This document shows, piece by piece, positions 1-9,692 of a stretch of DNA of 64,000 bases. Position 1 is the first letter of the stretch. The number at the start of each line of letters is the position of its first letter. Where the stretch lies: positions 186,001 to 250,000 of the forward strand of contig NZ_JAIQWW010000008.1 of assembly GCF_020164455.1 (NCBI RefSeq). The letters run 5' to 3'. Below the pieces are notes generated by a model. It was not told where the DNA came from. It saw only the letters and a list, made by a program, of their open reading frames with translations, and did no database searches. A program made the translations under genes and the position numbers. Source of the DNA: Phyllobacterium chamaecytisi (GTDB taxonomy: Bacteria > Pseudomonadota > Alphaproteobacteria > Rhizobiales > Rhizobiaceae).

Positions 1-704
1 CGTAGGCCGTCATAGATGGCTGTCATCAGCGCTTCGCGGGGAAGGGTTGATTGTTGCACCTTCCAATTATTTCGCCATAAAGCAGTGAGAGGGGCCACAA
101 ATCCAAAGGTCGTGAGCGCGAATGTAACCAGAGGCCCGAAAGCGGCGACGATAATACCACCAAGGGCTGGGCCGATACTGCGGACCGTGTTGAATCCGAC
201 ATTGAGAAGTGTGACCGCGGCCGGGAGATGGCGACGCTCCAGCATATCGCCAAGGGACGCACGCCAGGATGGGTCGCTGAGGGCGATACCGCAACCATCC
301 AAAAAGCTGAAAGCGAGGATTAACCACGGATTAGTGATGCCAAGCGCCATGAGGATCGTCAGTATCGCGGAGGCCGCCATCATGAGGCTTCGACCAATAA
401 TCATGACCATGCGCCGGTTGTAGTTATCGGCAATTGCCCCAACGAAGATCGCCAGAAAGAACGCGGGCAAGGTCGACGCTGCCTGAACCAGGGCAACCAT
501 CGTGTCCGACGTGGAGATCGTGACCATCAGCCAGCTGAGCGCCACGGTCTGCATTAACCACCCTAGGCTCGATAGCTGCGACGCGAAGAAAATGGAACGG
601 AAGGTAGGATTCTTCAGGGGGGCAAAAAGCGCCATATCTTCTGTGGCCGCGTTGGGCATCTGGTTTACTCGTTTCTTCGTTTCGTCAGCCCGCGGTGCTG
701 CCAT
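1..704 (-). CDS. MFS transporter, enterobactin-exporter-like (3' end beyond window)
   Basis: Reading the minus strand from an ATG at 704 (or a second in-frame ATG at 659) gives an uninterrupted frame to base 1. The N-terminal part has the MFS_3 / EntS-like pattern: a cytoplasmic leader with APLKNPTFRSIFFASQLSSL, a first membrane span, then the inter-helix basic motif ADNYNRRMVMIIGR, followed by several hydrophobic helices. About 230 residues (five to six spans) are present; the rest lies outside the window. The ATG at 704 overlaps the end of the LuxR-type gene by 20 bases; neither start has a good ribosome site. Proteins of this family export small molecules, often siderophores, by proton antiport. 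Substrate unknown. The overlap suggests co-transcription with the upstream LuxR regulator. Confidence 0.75.
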   Translation of the reverse strand, partial: MAAPRADETKKRVNQMPNAATEDMALFAPLKNPTFRSIFFASQLSSLGWLMQTVALSWLMVTISTSDTMVALVQAASTLPAFFLAIFVGAIADNYNRRMVMIIGRSLMMAASAILTILMALGITNPWLILAFSFLDGCGIALSDPSWRASLGDMLERRHLPAAVTLLNVGFNTVRSIGPALGGIIVAAFGPLVTFALTTFGFVAPLTALWRNNWKVQQSTLPREALMTAIYDGL

Positions 705-1356
705 AGGGAATAAGTCGCAGATGCGCCGCTTGCGCTATTGCGGCTGAGCTTGAACCGGCCGACTTCAGATACGAGCGGACCGTATGATCTGAAAGTTCAA
801 GAACAATACCGATATCCTTAATGGCTTTGCCAAGGACGCTCCAAGGAGGGCACTCGACTTCGCGGCCGCCGAGAAGCTGTATTGCGCCGCGACCGCCGTG
901 AAGCTCGAACGTCGCCTTTTCATGAATGAAAAAGGCAAGCTCGGTCCACTCGCTTCTCAGGCTGGACACGATCGTGCTCCATTCGCGGTCCCGTTTGCTT
1001 GAATTGAGCGAAAGGAGCGCGCGTCGAGATTTTGCGTTAATCGGGAGGGAGTAGAAGTTATCGCCCAGACCATGTCGGTTCACGTCGGCGCAAAACTCAT
1101 ATGCCGCCTCGGACACTTCAACTTCTCGCCAATGAAAAGGCAACATTCGGTTAAGGCCTTCCTGAAGTCTATCGGGGTAGGTGGTTCTGACGAATGGTGT
1201 GTCTACAGCATCGCCAGGCGTCTGACAGAGAGGGTAAATTATGAAGTCAATGCCATAATTGGTTCGAAAGACCTCAATTGCCTCGACGACTGTGGAGGCC
1301 GCCTGGATTGCTGCAAATGTCGATTTGAAAATTGCCGACTTATCATTGTGATGCAT
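685..1356 (-). CDS. LuxR-family regulator with autoinducer-binding-type N-terminus (LuxR solo)
   Basis: The 223-residue product has the size and layout of quorum-sensing LuxR proteins: an N-terminal ligand domain of about 150 residues with the aromatic stretch around residues 75-105 (LPFHWREVEVSEAAYEF, then GLGDNFYSLPI), and a C-terminal helix-turn-helix from about residue 163 (LGGREVECPPWSVLGKAIKDI, then LSDHTVRSYLKSA). The HTH is somewhat degenerate: the usual glutamate-rich recognition start is shortened and the residues after HTVRSYLK are SAGSSSAA rather than the common KKLGAxNR. No luxI-type synthase is in the window, so it would be a solo receptor for a foreign or distant signal. It overlaps the MFS exporter gene downstream, which it may control. 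No clear lux box was found upstream. Confidence 0.75.
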   Translation of the reverse strand: MHHNDKSAIFKSTFAAIQAASTVVEAIEVFRTNYGIDFIIYPLCQTPGDAVDTPFVRTTYPDRLQEGLNRMLPFHWREVEVSEAAYEFCADVNRHGLGDNFYSLPINAKSRRALLSLNSSKRDREWSTIVSSLRSEWTELAFFIHEKATFELHGGRGAIQLLGGREVECPPWSVLGKAIKDIGIVLELSDHTVRSYLKSAGSSSAAIAQAAHLRLIPYGSTAG

Positions 1357-1691
1357 GGAATTATCCGTAACTTAACGCATGGGCACTTTCTTGAGCCGCC
1401 GCCCCTCAGATCGGACGTTCTTTAGAGAGGCGACCTTCAACGCGAGCCGATAGTTTAAGATTGGAACACCGAAAAGACGGTCCGATGTCGTGATCCCAAG
1501 GACACGTCGCAGCATCGAATCGATGATCTGCGCGAACTGGGTGGAGGGAATTAGATGGACCAGGGTTGTAGGTCACTTTTCTCGCCGCAATATTGGGGAG
1601 GCTTAGTGATCTTACATATTTCGTTACCTTCATTTCCTCTTCCGATCCCTTAACCTGCAGTGGGGTTGTTCTCGACGACGATTCCGCCCAG
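1357..1691. other. Intergenic stretch, no gene seen
   Basis: Between the LuxR-type gene and the AraC gene. A 98-codon minus-strand frame (1406-1702) crosses it but has low-complexity composition, no recognisable domain and overlaps the AraC 3' end, so I do not call it. No lux-box-like palindrome was found. Confidence 0.5.
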
Positions 1692-2660
1692 TCAACTTTC
1701 ATTCAGTGGCATTCTGCGCACATCAGACGGTGTGGCGCCGTAGCGCCGGCGAAAGGCGTGATTGAAGTATGACAGGTCCCCGAACCCGGATTCAAAGGCG
1801 ATACTGCTGATATTCCGATGGAGAAAACGCGCGTCCGCCACAAGGCGGTGAGCGTAAGCCAGGCGCTGCTCGAGGACAAAACTAGTGAAGGTTATACCGG
1901 CACTTGCGAACAAAGCACCAATGTAACGAGGCGTAATTCCGTGGCGGGCCGCCAAGCCTTCGATGCTAAGGCCGCGATTGGTGATGTTGATGACAATGTC
2001 GGCTTTGACCGCTGCGAATCGTGCCGCGCGTTTGCCGCGTCTTTCTATGAGGTCGTGCGCATCAAGCGATTCGCCGCAGGCAAGCGCGACGAGATCATGA
2101 ATATGCACGGCAAGCACCTGGCGCGCCTCCGGCGTTGCGATCGCTTCTTCTATATCGAGAGCTGCGATATAGCCACGCAACAGACACATCGCTTGTCTGT
2201 CACGTACGACGGCGATCCCTTGTAAATCCGAATGGCGCTGAATGAGCGGCAGCAGCAATTGACGACTCAGGCGTAGACCCAAGAGCCGCATGCCAGCCGG
2301 GGCATTAATCGTTGCCGTGGTGCCATACTCTCCGATCGCACCCATGCCGGCAGCAAGTTCATACTCTGTGTTGTCCGCCTGCAGTGAAAGGATACCCTCG
2401 AGGGGTATCAGCATGCAAAGATCGCCATCCTTGGCAGCATGCGCCGTGCGCATGGGCGAACAGGTGCTGTGGGCGATCGCAACGTTAGGCAAGGCGCGGA
2501 TGATGCTCTCAAAGCGGAATGGCGCATCGGCGTGCGGAACGATATCTAGGTCGTAGAGTTGACGGCGATGTTCCTCACAATACCGGTCTATCCATGGACG
2601 GTCGGATTGAGCGGGCGAAAAAAAATGCACTCTCCGGAAATCAAATTTTTCAGCGGTCAT
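1692..2660 (-). CDS. AraC-family transcriptional regulator
   Basis: The 322-residue protein ends in a typical AraC/XylS double helix-turn-helix (about residues 220-315). The first HTH contains LSIEGLAARHGITPRYIGALF and the second contains ISSIAFESGFGDLSYFNHAF, followed by the family signature RRRYGATPSDVRR. The N-terminal 200 residues resemble the ligand-binding domain of the AraC-binding-like group (cupin-like). I start it at the ATG at 2660, preceded by a GGGGGG ribosome site; an upstream TTG at 2684 would add eight residues. It is transcribed toward the LuxR/MFS pair and lies 55 bases downstream of the UPF0262 gene on the same strand. No operator could be assigned. Confidence 0.88.
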   Translation of the reverse strand: MTAEKFDFRRVHFFSPAQSDRPWIDRYCEEHRRQLYDLDIVPHADAPFRFESIIRALPNVAIAHSTCSPMRTAHAAKDGDLCMLIPLEGILSLQADNTEYELAAGMGAIGEYGTTATINAPAGMRLLGLRLSRQLLLPLIQRHSDLQGIAVVRDRQAMCLLRGYIAALDIEEAIATPEARQVLAVHIHDLVALACGESLDAHDLIERRGKRAARFAAVKADIVINITNRGLSIEGLAARHGITPRYIGALFASAGITFTSFVLEQRLAYAHRLVADARFLHRNISSIAFESGFGDLSYFNHAFRRRYGATPSDVRRMPLNES

Positions 2661-2715
2661 CAATGCCCCCCTGGCCGCGATCAATGAAAATGACCGTTTC
2701 GAGCTTGCTCATCCA

Positions 2716-3219
2716 TTAGGCTTCCTGGAAGGCGAAAAGCGCTGTTGGTCTTCGCATAAGCAGTACGTAAAGCAGGGTGAACAGGCGCCGGGCAGTGTTG
2801 TTGTCGACGGCGACCTTGGGTGCGAGCAGCTTGAGCAGCAGTTCCGCGGCGTCGTTGTGGAGGGCGCGGCGGCCCATATCGATCGTTTCGAACCTGGCTG
2901 AATTTGCGTTCGGCAAGGCATCGTAGAAGCTCTCGCAGGTGAGCATGTAGTCCTTAAGCAGCCTTCGGAAGGGAGCGAGTGACAAATAATGGCAGACGAT
3001 GGCGGCTCCCGCCTCGGTGGCTATATGAAACGCCAGGCGCCCCTCCGCCAACGAAAGCTTGAGACGATAGGGGCCGCCACCATGGCCGACTGGAACAAAG
3101 GTGTTCTTTTCGAGCAACTCATAGATAGCGATTGCGCGTTCGCGCTCAATATGCGCGTTGTGGCTGCTCAAAGAGTTGTCAACAGACACATGGCAAAGGC
3201 GGAAATGAGATGAAGGCAT
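2716..3219 (-). CDS. UPF0262 family protein (copy 1)
   Basis: This 167-residue protein belongs to UPF0262, a family of unknown function found mainly in alphaproteobacteria. The core (from about residue 15) carries ERAIAIYELLEKNTFVPV, GHGGGPYRLKLSL, HYLSLAPFRRLLKDY, MGRRALHNDAAELL and TARRLFTLLYVL. The start at 3219 is chosen because a GGAG site lies eight bases upstream; a GTG at 3237 would add six residues. The protein is soluble with no signal peptide. A second copy is encoded at 32275-32790 on the opposite strand and is clearly homologous along its whole length. Upstream (3290-3330) the DNA is strongly AT-rich, which suits a promoter. Function unknown. Confidence 0.85.
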   Translation of the reverse strand: MPSSHFRLCHVSVDNSLSSHNAHIERERAIAIYELLEKNTFVPVGHGGGPYRLKLSLAEGRLAFHIATEAGAAIVCHYLSLAPFRRLLKDYMLTCESFYDALPNANSARFETIDMGRRALHNDAAELLLKLLAPKVAVDNNTARRLFTLLYVLLMRRPTALFAFQEA

Positions 3220-4008
3220 CGCTTCTACTCCAATCACGAGCTTCCGAGCTTAGGCCGCTTGGATAGCGACGCTGTATTGTCGGTGGGGCCTCGTTATGAA
3301 TTATAATGATATAACATATCAAATGGTTTATCTTTTCGCACTTGCGGCAGGGGCAGTTATGTCACGCAGATTCCATTCTGGCCTATCCAGATACTGCAAA
3401 CAGAAAGTGGCTGCCGGCGAATTTCTTTTGCCGGCAGCCTAGTGCCTTGGGAGGCTGAAAAAACACGAAACAATGTTTGCCGCTCATAATCTTCTTCGCG
3501 CAAACCGAGTAGACGACCGTCAGCGAGACCCATAAAAGCCCAGCAATCCGACTTACACCTCTGCGGGTTGTTGATGAACCAAGACTAACGACTCGGTATG
3601 CAGACAGGCTGCTGAATTGAGAGATGTAGCTACGTATTGCTGCATTTTTTTCCATCTTGTTGTGGAAATTCTGCGCCTGTCTAAAGCCGTCGATGTCGAG
3701 GGCAAGACTACAAGTTGCTCATAGAGGGCGAAACCGCAAGCCGGCGGGCAGGTTTGGAGACCCAACGCAAGTGTTCGTATGAAAGGCATTCGATCTGGTG
3801 ATCGCAATATAAGACCGGACTTCAGTAGCCAGGCCCTTTCGCGGCTGGCGGCAAGGTTGGTACAACTTGAATAAACAGGGGTGCGCAACTGATGTTTTCC
3901 AACCCACCTTTGTGCCAATGGCACTGCGATCGCAGAATGAGCTGCGAATGCTAATGCCATCTTCACCCGCTCTCGGACGTTTTGTGGCGTTGAAGCTTCA
4001 ATAGCTCT
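3220..4008. other. Intergenic stretch with AT-rich promoter-like segment, no gene supported
   Basis: About 0.8 kb. It starts with an AT-rich stretch (3290-3340) that probably contains the promoter of the UPF0262 gene. Minus-strand open frames of 60-215 codons cross 3383-4200, but none shows a recognisable domain and the largest lies opposite the decayed FAD oxidoreductase, so I take them as chance. Confidence 0.4.
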
Positions 4009-4944
4009 GCCATCTACGCAAAGGTTGATCTGACCAATCTTGCAGCTGAGACCAAACCTGACGTCTCGCACACGCTCGCCGATGGTCGTGCCGAACCGAA
4101 GAAGGCCGCCGCTCCCGCTATCGCCGAGGCGGCGGGAGAAAAAGGTGCTGCGATTTTTGGCCCAACGCGCCGCGCGCGGTATCGAGACAACTGCGCGCAA
4201 GGTGTCCGGGGCCGCAACGGAGCGTGGCCGGATAAGCTGTGACGCAGTCGTTCTAGCCGGAGGTGCCTGGTCGAACCTCTTGTGGCAATAATGGCATCGA
4301 TCTGCCGCAGTTCAAGGTCATGAACACGGTTCTGCGCACGAAGCCGCCCGGGGGTGGGCCGGAATCTGCGGTCCAAGGACTTTGCCATTCGCAAGCGCAA
4401 GGATTGCCTCGGATCATGAAAACATCGTGGACATCGTTTCGAAAACATTCAGATACGCTACCCAAGTTCCTGCCGGCGCTGCGCATAGAATGGGGATCGC
4501 TGACGTTTCGTTTGGGTAGGCGGTTTTTAGACGAGATCCGGATCCCGACGCGCTGGACGCTGGATGAGGCGGGTTCGTTCGAATACAACCGCGTCCTCGA
4601 TCCTAAGCCGTCGCTCGACATGTCCAACAAGGTTTAGGGAGTCTTGCCCCGTCTTCAACAAAGCCGAAATCGCTCAGCGCTGGGCAGGCTATATCGACGT
4701 AACGCCTGACACCGTGCCGGCCATCTCCGCCATCGGTGCCGTTCCTGGTTTTCATATCGCAACCGGGTTATTCGGCCACGGCTTCGGTATCGGGCTGGCC
4801 ACGGGACGGCTGATGGCAAACATCGTTACTGGCCGACCACCGGTCGTTGACGCCACGAATTTTTGCTTTTCCCGCTTGCTCGAAGCTACAGCCCATCAGC
4901 GGATTTTGAATCGGTGCGGTTGTGGAGCGGCACCGGATCGATAG
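4009..4944 (+). pseudogene. Decayed FAD-dependent oxidoreductase (D-amino-acid dehydrogenase / glycine oxidase type)
   Basis: Pieces of one FAD oxidoreductase follow each other in order on the plus strand but in all three frames. They are: ADGRAEP...AAAPAIAEAA about 4075-4140; GRISCDAVVLAGGAWSN about 4220-4280 (the FAD-side GG motif of DAO proteins); GIDLPQFKVMNTVLRTK about 4292-4345; SKDFAIRKRKD about 4370-4400; HENIVDIVSKTFRY about 4418-4455; LPKFLPALRIEWGSL through NRVLDPKPSLDMSNKV about 4460-4630; then AEIAQRWAGYIDVTPDTVPA...GHGFGIGLATGRLM about 4665-4815. At least five frame changes and a missing N-terminal nucleotide-binding region make it non-functional. It belongs to the same broad family as the intact dadA gene at 10111-11367 but is a different subgroup, so it is not a simple duplicate. 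Confidence 0.85.
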
Positions 4945-5383
4945 TCTGCCAAGTGCAGACAGCATGCCCGCGTAGCGTGTAGTAGTTGTCGACTCGCGTG
5001 ATCATCGGTTTGCTTCAATTCCGCAAGGCGCTCCGACCAGCCATTATTTCCTCATCCATAGTCATCTCCGATTCACCCGTCTTAAAACTGTATCAATTTT
5101 CGGGCGATCCCCCACCTCTTCCAATGCCGAACAATGTCGCGAGAATTAAAAAGCAAATTATCGGCCGCCGGCGACAGACAAGACCCTTTGTTCGCGCTGT
5201 GAGACCCCTGACTAACCGTTTCTCCCGAAGCTCGTGGAAAATTGTTGCCAATCCGCAACACTGGAACTTCGTCATTGCGTCAGTTCTTCACCACCCAAAC
5301 CGGCTTGTACTGTAGCCCAAGCGGAGTTGAATACTGCTCATTATCGTCACCCAGACTACGCAAACTTAAACAAGGAGTAATTC
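4945..5383. promoter_or_regulatory. Upstream region of the porin gene
   Basis: No gene is visible. The segment holds the 5' region of the porin; the ribosome site AAGGAG is at 5371-5376 before the ATG. Bases 5229-5327 contain an element that recurs at 31486-31586 (see the repeat entries). Confidence 0.5.
5229..5327 (+). repeat. Porin-upstream element, copy 1 (diverged repeat of 31486-31586)
   Basis: Three blocks are shared with 31486-31586 at the same spacing. The first is a palindrome GTTGCCAATCCGCAAC at 5244-5259, the second AGTTCTTCACCACCCAA at 5282-5298, the third GTAGCCCAAGC from 5312. The stem bases of the palindrome form GTTGC/GCAAC here and GTTGCC/GGCAAC in the other copy. Conservation of blocks and spacing suggests a functional regulatory or transcript-leader element rather than chance. 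Confidence 0.5.
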
Positions 5384-6362
5384 ATGGATATCAAGAGCCT
5401 TCTACTTGGCTCCGCTGCGACCATCGTTGCAGTTACCGGCGCACGTGCTGCGGACGCAGTCGTTGTTGCTGAACCAGAGCCCGTCGAATACGTTAGGGTT
5501 TGCGACGCTTACGGCGCAGGCTTCTTCTACATTCCGGGGACCGAGACCTGCTTGAAGGTCAGCGGCTATGTCCGTTATGATGCCAAGGGCGGCGACAACG
5601 TTTATAGCGGCGGAAACGTTGGCGCCAAAGGCAATGAGACCTGGTACAAGCGTACCCGCGCCGAAGTCCGTTTCGACGCCCGTTCGGAAACCGAACTCGG
5701 GACTCTGCGCTCTTACATCCAGGGCCGTTTCCAGTTCACCAACGGCATTGATAACGGCGGTTCGCTTCCGCAGGCCTTCATTGAACTCGGCGGCTTCCGC
5801 ATCGGTGTTGCCGACGAAATCTTCGGTTCATGGACCGGTTATGCTGGCAACGTCATCAACGATGACGTGATCAACTACCAGTCGGGCACGAGCAACCAGG
5901 TCAGCTACACATTCAAGGGCGGCAATGGCTTCTCGGCGATCATCGCTGCTGAACAGGGACAGGACGGCGACAGCGCCCTCGGTGGCAACTATGTCATCGA
6001 AGACTACATGCCACACGTTATTGCTGGTGCGAAGTTCGAACAGGGCTGGGGCGCGATCTCCGGTGTTGTTGGTTATGACTCCAACGTTGAAGACGTTGCT
6101 GCGAAGTTGCGTTTGGATGTGAAGTTCTCCGATACGATCTCCGCCTTCATCATGGGCGGCTATCAGTCCGATTACGACGACAGCTATACGATTAGTCCAG
6201 TTACCGGCAGAGCCGTCGTTAATCTGAACAACCGTAACTTCTTCGGTGCTTGGGAAGGTGATTGGGCTGCTTGGGGCGGTTTGTCAGCCAAGGTTACTGA
6301 CAAGGCAACCATTAACGCGCAGGCTGCTTACGAATCCGAAGGCACCTACGCTTTCGCTCTTA

Positions 6363-6370
6363 ACGTACGT
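6363..6370 (+). repeat. Target-site duplication, left copy (ACGTACGT)
   Basis: The 8-mer ACGTACGT sits directly left of the insertion sequence and again directly right of it at 7562-7569. Eight base pairs is the known duplication length for the IS1595 family. Confidence 0.9.
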
Positions 6371-7561
6371 CGCCTTTATCAACCAAAGACAGCTACGGTT
6401 GATTTAAGGATGATCCCGCCATCTGGACTTCTGCGCATCTGACGTCCTGTAGCAGCGCGAAAAACATTCGGCAGTTGCAGCGCCGGCGGGACTCGCGACC
6501 ATAGAGTTCTTACCATTTCTCGGCCATGCCGGGTCTTGCGAACAACGCTGCCGGTTACGACGCGCTGGGCCCAGCGGAAGCCGATTTCATGGAAATACAG
6601 ATCAGCATGCTGCGGGCTGATGTGATGGAAAACACCGGCAATGGTCCGTCGGACACGAGAGTTGAACCCCTCGGTCGAATTGACATGGACACTACCACGG
6701 GCATATTCGCCACTGGCATGTTTCACGGTCTCATGTCCGGCAAAGCTTTCGCCGATCGCGATAAAGGCCTTTGCCTCATCGCTCATCAAATGGGTGTCGG
6801 ACCCAACTTGCGTTTCAATCACGCGTTCTGCCGCGCGCAATGAAAGACCTGTCACAATTGTGGCCCTTGCATCACCAGCCGCAGTACCGGGTGATCTGCC
6901 CGCCGGACGCTGCACCATCGCCAAAACTGGCATTTTCTCTGTCTTTACCTGACCCTTTCGGCCCCGACCTGGAGGAGGAGCGTCTTTCTCCTTTCTCGCA
7001 CGTCCGCCGAGATAAAAATGGTCGATCTCTACGGTGCCATCAAGCATATGCTCCCGTGCCACCATGAGGCGCAATGCATGTCCCATCCGCCAGGCTGTCG
7101 GCTGGCTGACCCCGAGGGTCTCAGCTAGCCGTACCGACGACATGCCCTTGTCCGACTGAAGCAACAACCACATGGCCCGCAACCAGACACGCAAAGGCAG
7201 TTTGGTCGAATGCAGTGGCGTGTGCGTTGTCACCGTGAACTGAAAACGACATTCCCCACTCGAGCATTGATAAAGACCTGGGCGAGCCCGCCGTTTATTC
7301 GTACTGCGCCCGGCAATCGCTATCGAGTGTCGATAGCCACACGACGGGCAAATTCTGCCGTCCGGCCACACCATGCTTTCCAGCAACCTGCGACATCGTC
7401 TTTCATCCCGGAAAGCAGCAACCATTTCATCCACTGTCCGAATGTTGGCAAGCACATCAAGTATCGATTGGGTCATAGCGCTCTCCCTTGGTATTCAGTC
7501 GAAGAATCGCATATTAATCAACGAGATACAACGATATTGCTGTCTTTGGTTGATAAACGCC
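6371..7561 (-). mobile_element. IS1595-family insertion sequence (1191 bp)
   Basis: The element is bounded by inverted repeats of about 23 bases. The left end (6371-6393) and the reverse complement of the right end (7539-7561) share the core TTTATCAACCAAAGACAGC with differences only in the outermost four bases. It is flanked by the 8-bp direct repeat ACGTACGT and contains one transposase gene on the minus strand filling almost its whole length. Both ends and the gene look intact, and the exact restoration of the porin frame on removal shows a clean insertion. Confidence 0.93.
6379..7476 (-). CDS. IS1595-family transposase (ISXO2-like)
   Basis: The 365-residue protein has an N-terminal zinc ribbon (CPSCGY near residue 45 and a second, CSSGEC-type pair near residue 70), then a helix-turn-helix-like stretch [19 protein letters not shown]. 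The DDE-type catalytic core of the ISXO2 group follows: [11 protein letters not shown] gives the first aspartate, LMSDEAKAF the second, and [14 protein letters not shown] the asparagine/glutamate region typical of IS1595. The stop codon lies only eight bases from the left end of the element. No frameshift or internal stop is seen, so the enzyme may be active. It cuts and joins the element ends at 8-bp staggered targets. Confidence 0.92.
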   Translation of the reverse strand: MTQSILDVLANIRTVDEMVAAFRDERRCRRLLESMVWPDGRICPSCGYRHSIAIAGRSTNKRRARPGLYQCSSGECRFQFTVTTHTPLHSTKLPLRVWLRAMWLLLQSDKGMSSVRLAETLGVSQPTAWRMGHALRLMVAREHMLDGTVEIDHFYLGGRARKEKDAPPPGRGRKGQVKTEKMPVLAMVQRPAGRSPGTAAGDARATIVTGLSLRAAERVIETQVGSDTHLMSDEAKAFIAIGESFAGHETVKHASGEYARGSVHVNSTEGFNSRVRRTIAGVFHHISPQHADLYFHEIGFRWAQRVVTGSVVRKTRHGREMVRTLWSRVPPALQLPNVFRAATGRQMRRSPDGGIILKSTVAVFG

Positions 7562-7569
7562 ACGTACGT
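7562..7569 (+). repeat. Target-site duplication, right copy (ACGTACGT)
   Basis: Second copy of the 8-bp direct repeat flanking the insertion sequence. The following base begins the codon TAC (Tyr) of the resumed porin frame. Confidence 0.9.
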
Positions 7570-7710
7570 TACGAACTGGTTCCTGGCTTCGTGATCACGC
7601 CAGAAATCAACTACACCAAGTTTGATGGTGCTCGTCAGGTAAACTCTGAAGCAAATGGCGGCAACGACGATGCATTCGGTGGAATGATCCGCTTCCAGCG
7701 TAATTTCTAG

Positions 7711-8172
7711 GCCCGATTCTGCAAGGTCCGGGGGCGCATGCCCCCGCACCCATCTAAACAACGACAATCAAATTGAGTTTGGTGCTGTAGAAGGACTGCA
7801 GTACCAAAATGTGAAGATGGGATCGATCTCCAGTCCACATTCTCACAGAACGGTGAGCTGCAAAGCTCACCGTTTTTTTATGTTTTTAGCTCACGGGATT
7901 GGCGCGGGAGGGAGGGGCCGGGAAACCTCCGTCAGCGGTCGGTGGCCACAGCCGTCGAACGTTATCAAGCGCTCGCACTCCTTAACTATGGAAACTCCAA
8001 ATGCAATCTGGTGGAGATTGAAGTGCCGGTTGGGCCATGTCGACCCAACGAAAATTTTATATGTCACCTGCGCGCTGAAGATCAACGGCGCGAGTCCTTT
8101 CATGACTTTGGAAAATGCCGCCTCGCGTCCTTTACCAATCTTTTTGCATGTCCGTGTTCCCGTGCTGGGCGA
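7711..8172. other. Intergenic stretch between porin and aldehyde dehydrogenase genes
   Basis: Contains a GC-rich hairpin close after the porin stop (GGGGGC / GCCCCC, about 7729-7744) and the Rho-independent terminator described separately. Short plus-strand frames across 7811-8750 are opposite the dehydrogenase gene or lack any domain; nothing else is supported. Confidence 0.5.
7849..7880 (+). terminator. Rho-independent terminator downstream of the porin
   Basis: A perfect 10-bp stem AACGGTGAGC / GCTCACCGTT with a six-base loop TGCAAA is followed immediately by a T run. It lies about 140 bases after the porin stop on the plus strand. Confidence 0.85.
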
Positions 8173-9594
8173 CTACATGCCACCCATGCAAAGATATTTC
8201 ATCTCGAGGTAGTCCTCCAGGCCGTGACGGGACCCTTCACGACCGATTCCGGATTGTTTCATGCCGCCGAAGGGCGCCGCTTCCGACGACATGCGGCCGG
8301 TATTGATACCAACCATGCCGTATTCGAGTGCTTCGGCCACACGCCAGACACGCTTGAGACTGGAGGCATAGAAATAAGCGGCGAGGCCGTAGATCGTGTC
8401 GTTGGCTTGGCGCACCACCTGCTCGGGATCCTCGAAACGGATGATCGGTGCCAGCGGGCCGAAGGTCTCTTCCTGGGCGAGCAGCATATTCCCGGTTATT
8501 CCGGTCAGAACTGTGGGCTGGAAAAAGGTGCCTCCGCCGCCGACCTGTCGGCCGCCACAGCGAATAACACCGCCTTTCTCCAGCGCATCAGTAATATGAC
8601 CTTGGATCTTTGTAAGGGCCCTCGTATCAATCAGCGGGCCGATCGAAACGTCGGGATCGAATCCGTCGCCGACCACAAGCGTGCGCACCCGCTCGGTGAG
8701 TTTGTCCGCAAATTCGTCGTGCACGCCAGCCTGTACATAGATCCGGTTCGCTGAAACGCAGGTTTGCCCGGCATTGCGAAACTTTGCTTGGATAGCACCG
8801 TCGACGGCCGCATCGACATCGGCGTCGTCAAAGACGATAAAGGGCGCATTGCCGCCGAGTTCGAGGCTGACTTTCTTGATCTGGTCCGAGCATTGCCGCA
8901 TCAGCTGCCGCCCCACCTCAGTCGAGCCGGTGAAACTGACCTTGCGGACTTTTGGGTTGGAACAGAGTTCTCGGCCAACGGCGTCACCTTCCGATGCGTA
9001 GATCAGATTGACCACGCCTTCAGGCAAACCAGCCTGATGAGCGAGCGCGAACATTGCGCCTGCCACGAGCGGCGTCTGTTCGGCGGGCTTGAGCACGATC
9101 GTGCATCCGGCGGCGAGCGCCGGGGAAATCTTGCGCGCCACCATGGAGGCCGGGAAATTCCACGGCGTGATCGCGCCGACTACGCCAATCGGCTGCTTGA
9201 TCACAAGCATGCGTCGGTCGGTCGAGGGGGCTGAAATCGTCTCGCCATAGATGCGGTTTGCCTCCTCGGCATACCACTTCAGATAGGCGGCGGCGTGCGA
9301 GACTTCGGACTTCGCCTCGGCAAACGGCTTTCCCATTTCGGCCGTCAGGACGGCGGCGAGATCGTCTGTATGGGTGACAATCAGTTGGTGCCAGCGCCAG
9401 AGCGCGTCGGAGCGCTCGCGCGCGGTGAGTGCCGCCCATCCGGCTTGCGCCACATAAGCCCGCTCGATCGCCGCCTGCGTTTCCTCGATGCCCATATCAG
9501 GCAGTTCGGCGAGCAACTCACCGGTCGACGGATTGAAAACCTGAAAGGTGCGCTTGGTGACGACATTGCCCAGTGCCGACACGCGATCAAGCAT
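8173..9594 (-). CDS. gabD: NAD(P)-dependent succinate-semialdehyde dehydrogenase (GabD-like aldehyde dehydrogenase)
   Basis: The 473-residue protein matches GabD along its length. It has the cofactor-binding [14 protein letters not shown], the motif [11 protein letters not shown], the catalytic-base segment LELGGNAPF, and the catalytic cysteine segment [14 protein letters not shown]. It ends in [20 protein letters not shown]. The enzyme oxidises succinate semialdehyde, or a related aldehyde, to the acid. The start is placed at 9594, where a GGAG site lies eight bases upstream; an upstream start at 9651 would add 19 residues that fit the family poorly. It is the last gene of a run alr-dadA-ridA-gabD on the minus strand, so a role in amino-acid or amine breakdown downstream of the D-alanine genes is plausible. 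The exact substrate is inferred from similarity only. Confidence 0.9.
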   Translation of the reverse strand: MLDRVSALGNVVTKRTFQVFNPSTGELLAELPDMGIEETQAAIERAYVAQAGWAALTARERSDALWRWHQLIVTHTDDLAAVLTAEMGKPFAEAKSEVSHAAAYLKWYAEEANRIYGETISAPSTDRRMLVIKQPIGVVGAITPWNFPASMVARKISPALAAGCTIVLKPAEQTPLVAGAMFALAHQAGLPEGVVNLIYASEGDAVGRELCSNPKVRKVSFTGSTEVGRQLMRQCSDQIKKVSLELGGNAPFIVFDDADVDAAVDGAIQAKFRNAGQTCVSANRIYVQAGVHDEFADKLTERVRTLVVGDGFDPDVSIGPLIDTRALTKIQGHITDALEKGGVIRCGGRQVGGGGTFFQPTVLTGITGNMLLAQEETFGPLAPIIRFEDPEQVVRQANDTIYGLAAYFYASSLKRVWRVAEALEYGMVGINTGRMSSEAAPFGGMKQSGIGREGSRHGLEDYLEMKYLCMGGM

Positions 9595-9692
9595 GCCGAA
9601 TACTCCTGGATCTTTAAGACGTCGTGTCAGAGCGTTCGGCATCTTCAACATACTAGCACTCTACAATTTTGGGCAAGCGGAGGTCTTGCCGT

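Larger units (their letters stand above)
5384..7710 (+). pseudogene. Omp2/RopA-type outer-membrane porin, interrupted by an IS1595-family element
   Basis: The first part (5384-6370) encodes a signal peptide ending about residue 22 (ARA|ADAVV) and the characteristic start of Brucella/rhizobial porins: EPVEYVRVCDAYGAGFFYIPG followed by TETCLKVSGYVRYD. The beta-barrel then runs as far as YAFALNV. The gene is cut there by an insertion sequence occupying 6371-7561. After the second copy of the 8-bp target duplication the frame resumes (7570-7710) with [20 protein letters not shown] and ends in the aromatic porin C-terminus IRFQRNF. Removing the element and one duplication copy restores one open frame of 375 residues, the usual size of this family. 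As it stands the gene makes a truncated product lacking the last strands and the terminal phenylalanine needed for assembly. The intact protein would be a trimeric diffusion pore. Confidence 0.95.

Noticed and set aside
1406-1702. 98-codon minus-strand frame between LuxR and AraC genes
   Set aside because: Overlaps the AraC 3' end, no recognisable domain, low-complexity composition.
3553-4200. 215-codon minus-strand frame
   Set aside because: Overlaps the decayed FAD oxidoreductase on the other strand, no domain and no ribosome site.
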